Of a DNA stretch of 11,982 bases, positions 6,943 to 11,982 are shown piece by piece. Every line of letters begins with the position of its first letter. Within the stretch, counting starts at the first letter, position 1. The notes beneath the pieces were generated by a model. The model saw only the letters and a program-made list of their open reading frames with translations. It ran no database searches and had not been told where the DNA came from. This DNA is from JBGTKH01 sp041744735 (GTDB lineage Bacteria > Planctomycetota > Planctomycetia > Pirellulales > Pirellulaceae), in contig JBGTKH010000075.1 of the NCBI GenBank assembly GCA_041744735.1, positions 1 to 11,982 on the forward strand. The letters run 5' to 3'. Made by a program: the position numbers and the translations under genes.

Positions 6943-6951
6943 TGTTATAAT
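6943..6951 (+). promoter_or_regulatory. extended -10 promoter candidate for the kinase gene, in a divergent region
   Basis: TGTTATAAT has a perfect TATAAT with the extended TG, about 125 bases before the kinase GTG. On the other strand the same site reads ATTATAACA, so TATAAC could serve the beta-propeller gene some 50 bases away. No -35 box fits well. The two genes therefore probably share a compact divergent promoter region (6895-7077). Confidence 0.4.
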
Positions 6952-7077
6952 CGATGCGGCCGCCATTACGCAAAGTTTTCTTGTTTGCGGCGCGACTGGC
7001 GATAACGCTTGCCAGTCGGGGCGGATGCGGACCCAAGTTGTTCAACGAGATTCCTTGCCACCTCGGAGACCACCTGC

Positions 7078-10000
7078 GTGGATATCGAAAGCAACCTGCT
7101 GTTTGGCTTAATCGCTTTGGAACTTCACTACATCGACGCAGAAGAATTCACTGCGGCGGGCCAAGCGTGGGTTCAGAAGAACAGTGGTTCGTTGGCCCAG
7201 GTTTTACGCGAGCGGGGAAAACTTGCGGCTGACGATTGTGCGGAGGTCGAGGCCGCGCTGCAACGCAAGTTGGCTTGGCATGACGGCAACGTTCGCCAGT
7301 GCCTGGCGTCTCAACGCGGAGTGCAAGGTGCCTGCGCCAAGTGGGGCATTGAGAATCCGGAGTTTTCCCGGACGCTCTCGGTCGTGGCTGTTCCGCCGGG
7401 CTACGCGCCCGTTCAGACGGTTGTTGTTCAGCCGGAACAGCGCTCGCGATATACGCGCTCGCGAGTTCACGGTCAGGGTGGCCTGGGGCGCGTGTGGGTA
7501 GCGCGCGACGAGAACCTGCATCGAGAAGTGGCCCTCAAAGAGATTCGCCCGGACAAAGAAACCAATCATGCGGCATGGCTGCGCTTCGTACGCGAGGCAC
7601 AAGTCACCGGGCAATTAGAGCATCCGAATATTGTCCCAGTTTACGAGATGGGCCGGTCTTCGGGCGATGACCGGCCCTTCTACACCATGCGGTATCTGCG
7701 TGGACAAACGCTGCAACAGATGGTCAGCGAGTACCACAAGCAGCGTGCCGCGGGCAAGGCACAGATCATGGACCTGCGGCGACTGCTGAATGCATTCGTC
7801 GGCGTTTGCAATGCCGTCGCATACGCCCATTCGCGCGGCGTCATCCACCGTGATCTCAAACCGGACAACGTGATCTTGGGCGATTTCGGTGAAGTGATCG
7901 TGCTGGACTGGGGACTGGCAAAGGTCTTGGGTGAAGATGAGAAGGACGAAGCGGCCCAGCCCGTGAAGGTCAGCGACGATACGAATTTGCGGGCCACCGT
8001 GGATGGAATGGCGATTGGCACGCTGGGCTACATGTCGCCCGAGCAGGCCGAGGGTCGTCAGGATTTGATGGATACCCGCGCGGACATTTACGGACTCGGG
8101 GCGACGCTGTTCAAGATCCTCACCGGCAGCGCTCCACATAAAGGTGCCGACACTCACGACGTGTTGGAAAAAATCATTCACGGCGAAACCTTGCGGCCGC
8201 GCTCCATTGTCCCCAGTGTTCCCGCGCCGCTGGATGCGATTTGTGCGAAGGCCATGGCGAAACAGAAGTCGGATCGATATCGCACGGCCGCCGCATTGGC
8301 CGACGACGTGCAACGCTGGCTGGCGGACGAGCCGGTTTCGGTGTACCGCGAGCCGCGCCACGAACGGTTGGCGCGTTGGATGCGTCGGCATCGGACGTGG
8401 ACGCAGGCCGGAGCCGCCGCGTTGATTCTGGTGTCGTTGGTTTCCTTGGTCGCCGCGTTTCTGGTGGATCGCGCGCGTCGGAGTGAGGCGGCAGCGTTAG
8501 TGCGAGCCGAAAAGTCGCTGATTGCCGAACGCCAAGCGCTGGCCGCGGAGACGGCCGCTCGTGCCGAAGCAACGCAGAGGTTCAAAGAGGCGCGGGATGC
8601 CGTGGACCGGTCGTTGACCGGCGTCAGCCAAGTGCTCGAAGATCTTCCCGGCGTTCAGTCCGTGCGCATCGAGCTGCTCAAAACGGCCGACGAAGACTAC
8701 GAACGATTTGCCGCTGACAGAAGTGACGATCCTGAGTTGAAGGCCGCAACAGGGCGAGCGCTGCTGCGATTGGGCGACGTGCGAGGACTTTTGGAACAAT
8801 GGCCGGAAGCGGAGTCAGCTTATCGGCGGGCGGAGTCGATCTTTGGCGAACTGTCGGCTGACGCGAAGGAGAATCTCGACCTGCAACTGGCACTGGCTCA
8901 GAGTCGTTCCAAACTTGCCTTCACGGCCGGCATGCTAGGTCACAACGATGAAGCAGAAAGGCATTACAAGACGGCGCTCACCGGACTTGACGCCGCGCAA
9001 ACTCAAACGCCCGATGCATCGCGTCTGGAGTTTGAGAAAGCCGCGGCGAAAGTGAACTTTGCCGTCTTTTGCAACCAATCGAGTCGATTTGAACAAGCCG
9101 TGTCACTGCTCGGGGAAGCTGAAGGTGAGTTCGCGATACTGGTGGATCATGACAGCCAACCAAAACACATCGAAGGGTTGGCGACCGCTCGCGATACGAT
9201 CGGACAAGTCCTGCAGAATCTGAGCCGGCATCAAGAGGCGGCCGCGAAACTCGAAGATGCCATTCTCGATTTTCATCGTTTGACATTGTTGGACGACAAT
9301 CGGCCCCAATACCGCGAGCGACTGGCCGGCTGCCGCATCAATCTGGCCAACGCGCTGCGGATGTTGGGGCAGGATGATCTGGTCGAAGACACGTATCAGG
9401 CGGCGATTAGCGATTATTTGGCGCTGATCAAAGCGCGGCCGGATGTCCCGCGTTATCGCGAGAGCGTTGCGTTGACGCGCGCCGATCTGGCGCTGCTGCT
9501 GCATCGGCAGGGACGCAACGCGGAAGCCAAAGTCGCCGCCATGTCGGCGTTGAATGAGGCGGTCGATCTTGTGAATTCGAATTCCAGCAATGTGCGATAC
9601 CATGAAGCACAGGCTTTTGACAGTCTGATTCTGGGAGCCGTGCTGTGTGATTTGGATGAGTACGAATGGGCCGACACGGCACTGACAACCGCGATCCGCA
9701 AGTTTCGCGAACTGGTCGACTTCGATCCCGATACGGCGCGTTACAAGCGATCGCTGGCCAATAGCCTGCACAGCCGAGCGCGGCTGCTCCACAAACTTGA
9801 GCAACATGAGGAAGCCATGCAGATCTTTGTTGAAGCGATCGCGGAGTTTGACAATTCACTGAAGCAACATCCGGGCGATGCTTTTGCGCTGGACGCACAA
9901 GCTCAATGTCATCTGCACATGGGCAATCTCCTGCGGCACATGGGCGAGTCCACGGAAGCCGCCAAGTGCTACACGAACGCGCAAGCGAATCAAGCGGAAC

Positions 10001-10449
10001 TGCCCGCGGATCCCGAGCATTTTTACAACCTGGTCTGGCTGCTCACAAACTGTGACGACGAGAAGTTTCGTGATCCAATTCGCGCCGTTCAGTTGGCCGA
10101 GCAATTGAAGCAGCGAGCTCCCAAAAATGGCCGATATTGGAGCCTGCTGGGTACCGCGCTGCTGCGCAGTGGTAAGTTCGACGAGAGCATGAATGCATTG
10201 CGAGTGGCCATCGATCTGCGCCGCCACGAAAGCAGTTTTGACTGGTTTGCCTTATCGATGGCGTACGCTAAGCACGGGGACAGCCAGCAATCGCAATCGT
10301 GCTTTGATCGAGCCGCTGCGAACATGCGGGCGAACAACCCGGGGAACATTGACCTGCTGAAACTTCAGTCCGAGGCCGCACAGTTGCTGGCGACTTCTCG
10401 GCCGGACGTGGGCGACCACGCCGACACACCTAAGCATTCTTCTCCTTGA
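7078..10449 (+). CDS. transmembrane Ser/Thr protein kinase with TPR repeats
   Basis: A 1,123-residue kinase of the planctomycete PknB/Pkn type. The N-terminal ~125 residues (DIESNLLFGLIALELHYID onward) form the helical region that usually precedes these kinases. The kinase domain has the glycine loop GQGGLGRV (132-139), ALK with K154, the alpha-C Glu E173, HRDLKPDN with D259, and DWG with D277 instead of DFG, common in this family, then GTLGYMSPEQA. All catalytic residues are present, so it should be active. One hydrophobic segment (about 443-463) separates the cytoplasmic kinase from a coiled-coil-like stretch and a long TPR region (about 540-1100; for example EAESAYRRAESIF, EAERHYKTALTGL, EAMQIFVEAI) that likely binds other proteins outside the inner membrane. 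GTG at 7078 was chosen for its GGAG (7065-7068) and family-like N-terminus; an in-frame ATG at 7009 would add 23 unlikely residues. Its targets are unknown. Confidence 0.93.
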   Translation: MDIESNLLFGLIALELHYIDAEEFTAAGQAWVQKNSGSLAQVLRERGKLAADDCAEVEAALQRKLAWHDGNVRQCLASQRGVQGACAKWGIENPEFSRTLSVVAVPPGYAPVQTVVVQPEQRSRYTRSRVHGQGGLGRVWVARDENLHREVALKEIRPDKETNHAAWLRFVREAQVTGQLEHPNIVPVYEMGRSSGDDRPFYTMRYLRGQTLQQMVSEYHKQRAAGKAQIMDLRRLLNAFVGVCNAVAYAHSRGVIHRDLKPDNVILGDFGEVIVLDWGLAKVLGEDEKDEAAQPVKVSDDTNLRATVDGMAIGTLGYMSPEQAEGRQDLMDTRADIYGLGATLFKILTGSAPHKGADTHDVLEKIIHGETLRPRSIVPSVPAPLDAICAKAMAKQKSDRYRTAAALADDVQRWLADEPVSVYREPRHERLARWMRRHRTWTQAGAAALILVSLVSLVAAFLVDRARRSEAAALVRAEKSLIAERQALAAETAARAEATQRFKEARDAVDRSLTGVSQVLEDLPGVQSVRIELLKTADEDYERFAADRSDDPELKAATGRALLRLGDVRGLLEQWPEAESAYRRAESIFGELSADAKENLDLQLALAQSRSKLAFTAGMLGHNDEAERHYKTALTGLDAAQTQTPDASRLEFEKAAAKVNFAVFCNQSSRFEQAVSLLGEAEGEFAILVDHDSQPKHIEGLATARDTIGQVLQNLSRHQEAAAKLEDAILDFHRLTLLDDNRPQYRERLAGCRINLANALRMLGQDDLVEDTYQAAISDYLALIKARPDVPRYRESVALTRADLALLLHRQGRNAEAKVAAMSALNEAVDLVNSNSSNVRYHEAQAFDSLILGAVLCDLDEYEWADTALTTAIRKFRELVDFDPDTARYKRSLANSLHSRARLLHKLEQHEEAMQIFVEAIAEFDNSLKQHPGDAFALDAQAQCHLHMGNLLRHMGESTEAAKCYTNAQANQAELPADPEHFYNLVWLLTNCDDEKFRDPIRAVQLAEQLKQRAPKNGRYWSLLGTALLRSGKFDESMNALRVAIDLRRHESSFDWFALSMAYAKHGDSQQSQSCFDRAAANMRANNPGNIDLLKLQSEAAQLLATSRPDVGDHADTPKHSSP

Positions 10450-10747
10450 TCGAACGCCCCGCCAAGCGGCCGCTTTAGAAGCCGAATGGCCGATGCTTAT
10501 CGGTTTGCGAGTGCTGTGACGAATACGCGGTCGCCTCAAGGTTGGTCGAGGCAGCATGTTCGCTCAGGTTTCGGTAAGCGGTGCGGCAAGACCAATCGGT
10601 TCAGCAAGAAATACTTTTCTTCCATGATGTTGCGCGGTGTCACCATGCCGAATGGTTAAATACTTGCACTTCCCCTTGGAAGGCGCTGTTGACTGCGCGA
10701 CAAAGGCGAGCGTAACGGATTGCTTTGTGCCATGGAGGGGACTGCTG
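10450..10747 (+). other. spacer between kinase and TonB receptor, with weak regulatory candidates
   Basis: I see no gene here. A short hairpin CCGAT-GCTT-ATCGG (10490-10503) followed by TTT could be a weak terminator for the kinase gene. A perfect palindrome AAGCGGCCGCTT lies at 10464-10475. A candidate extended -10, TGGTTAAAT (10653-10661), and a TTGACT (10689-10694) lacking a good partner are possible promoter pieces for the receptor. GGAGGGG at 10734-10740 is its ribosome-binding site. Confidence 0.4.
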
Positions 10748-11982
10748 ATGACGATAACCGGTTCATTTGCGCGGGTCGGCTTCTTTCTCGCACTGTCGGC
10801 CACTGTCATCGCGGCACACGTCGAGAGCGCCACGGCGGATGATCCATCGACCGACAAGCCGGCCAGCGTGGTTAGGCAATTCGACGACGGTCCCGAACTT
10901 ACGTCCGACGAAGCAGCTAATGCTCCGAAAGTATTTCAGTTTATCCACGAAGCGCAGCCGGCACCGTTGCCTGCGATTCCGCAACCGTTCTTGCCCAGCG
11001 CGGACGTTTCGGACGAGGCCAGTCTGTTTTCCGAGAGTATCTTCGGCACCGGCGGCTTCCGCCGCAGCCTGCTGAGCCAGACCCGCCGCGACTACGCCGA
11101 AACGATCACGACCGACGTGATCCTTGGCTCGGAATCGCAATTTCGAGTGACCACCGATGCCGGCAACCTGTTGGGCAAATCCAATTCGGCACTCGGCATA
11201 TCGACCGAGAAGCGTACGCCGATCGTCACCGATCCGCGCATTCGAGGCAGCGGAGTAGGGTCGCTGCTCGCATCAGGGTCGTATTGGTTCCCCGCGCGAC
11301 AGGACTTGGACACCATGTTGAGCAAGATTGACTCGCGCATCATCAGCGACGTCATCGTGATCAAAGGACCGTATGCCGCACGCTACGGGCCCGGTACCAA
11401 CTTCATCGACATTCAACTAGCCGAGTCGCCGCGTTTTGCCGGTGGATTCCAGTCATACGGCAGCACAAGTTTGGAGTACAAGACAAACGGCGAACAATGG
11501 TATGGCCGCGAGACGGTCTGCGGCGGGGCCGAGAACTGGGGCTTCCGCGCCGGCTACGGCAACCGGACCGGCAACGATTATCGCACCGGATCAGGCTCCA
11601 CTTTGCCCAGCAGCTACAAGGCCCAGGACTTCGATTTTAGTCTGGGTTACGATCTGTCGCCCGATGCGAGTTTGGAGTTTAGCTACCTGCGATTGGACCA
11701 GAGCAAAGTTGAGTTTCCCGGGCAGATTTTTGACTTGCGGTTTCTGGCGACGAATGCCTTTGAGCTAACCTACTACGAAGAGAACCCCGGTTTCTTTGAC
11801 GCGATTACGATTGAAACGTGGTACAACGACACGCGATTCGCAGGCGACGCTCAACGCGCCGGCAAACGCCAGCAGATTCCGCTGCTCGATCAGATTGGCT
11901 TCATCGGTTTTACCAACGCATCGAACATGTCGACCGGATTTTCGGCTGCGGGAACTTGGGGCGACACCTGCTGCGGCCAACT
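10748..11982 (+). CDS. TonB-dependent outer-membrane receptor, N-terminal part, runs off the right edge
   Basis: The 411 visible codons contain no stop. The ATG at 10748 has GGAGGGG seven bases upstream. A signal peptide (roughly residues 1-30, hydrophobic FFLALSATVIAAHVESA) is followed by an acidic, proline-rich linker. A plug domain comes next (about 110-235), with the hallmark DVIVIKGPYAARYGPGTNFI near 201-220, where the plug ends and the barrel begins. Alternating aromatic strands follow, such as NWGFRAGYGNRTGNDYR, LEFSYLRL and NAFELTYYE, typical of the 22-strand barrel. Such receptors take up large or scarce ligands (siderophores, cobalamin, oligosaccharides) using TonB/ExbBD energy. No TonB box is obvious and the ligand cannot be read; linkage to sulfatase and PL6 genes makes an oligosaccharide possible but unproven. 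Confidence 0.85.
   Translation, partial: MTITGSFARVGFFLALSATVIAAHVESATADDPSTDKPASVVRQFDDGPELTSDEAANAPKVFQFIHEAQPAPLPAIPQPFLPSADVSDEASLFSESIFGTGGFRRSLLSQTRRDYAETITTDVILGSESQFRVTTDAGNLLGKSNSALGISTEKRTPIVTDPRIRGSGVGSLLASGSYWFPARQDLDTMLSKIDSRIISDVIVIKGPYAARYGPGTNFIDIQLAESPRFAGGFQSYGSTSLEYKTNGEQWYGRETVCGGAENWGFRAGYGNRTGNDYRTGSGSTLPSSYKAQDFDFSLGYDLSPDASLEFSYLRLDQSKVEFPGQIFDLRFLATNAFELTYYEENPGFFDAITIETWYNDTRFAGDAQRAGKRQQIPLLDQIGFIGFTNASNMSTGFSAAGTWGDTCCGQ

Noticed and set aside
7615..8391. 258-codon minus-strand frame
   Set aside because: Antisense to the catalytic core of the Ser/Thr kinase.
10464..10475. Perfect palindrome AAGCGGCCGCTT
   Set aside because: Too short and GC-biased to call an operator, and it lies just after a stop codon without a T-tract.

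Overview
The window looks like chromosomal DNA of a planctomycete, probably Pirellulales-like. Four things point that way: a secreted sulfatase, a large membrane Ser/Thr kinase with a DWG (not DFG) motif and C-terminal TPRs, a secreted PQQ-type beta-propeller with the N-terminal WPRFRGPNG signature, and a Uma2 nuclease-fold protein. The assignment rests on family composition only; there is no rRNA or other marker gene, and I see no tRNA or CRISPR array.

Layout. Positions 1-923 (minus strand) hold an open frame without a start codon that reads as the middle of a NERD/PglW-type kinase-like protein; it runs off the left edge. Head to head with it lies an intact secreted sulfatase (976-2517, +). 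Next comes a scar of about 330 bp in which a fragment of an alpha/beta hydrolase (+) abuts a fragment of a second, different sulfatase (-) near 2733/2734. A candidate promoter and a palindrome then precede a polysaccharide lyase family 6 enzyme (2972-4573, +). The lyase gene converges on a minus-strand block. The gap between them is filled by a 116-bp imperfect palindromic element (4581-4696).

The minus-strand block contains, in order of transcription, a secreted PQQ-like beta-propeller protein (start 6894), a small unrecognised Trp-rich frame overlapping its end, and a Uma2-family protein. Divergent from it is a 1,123-residue Ser/Thr kinase with one transmembrane segment and a long TPR region (7078-10449, +). 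After a 298-bp spacer, a TonB-dependent receptor starts at 10748 and runs off the right edge.

How the genes may work together. The sulfatase, the PL6 lyase, the two broken carbohydrate-type gene remnants and the outer-membrane receptor suggest a locus that has handled anionic, perhaps sulfated, polysaccharide. The exact substrate cannot be read from sequence. The kinase and beta-propeller form a divergent pair sharing a short promoter region, but no functional link is shown. I found no convincing complete, undescribed system. The most unusual material is the decayed or mosaic DNA at 1-923 and 2551-2880, the palindromic element at 4581-4696, and a non-canonical residue in the sulfatase activation motif.
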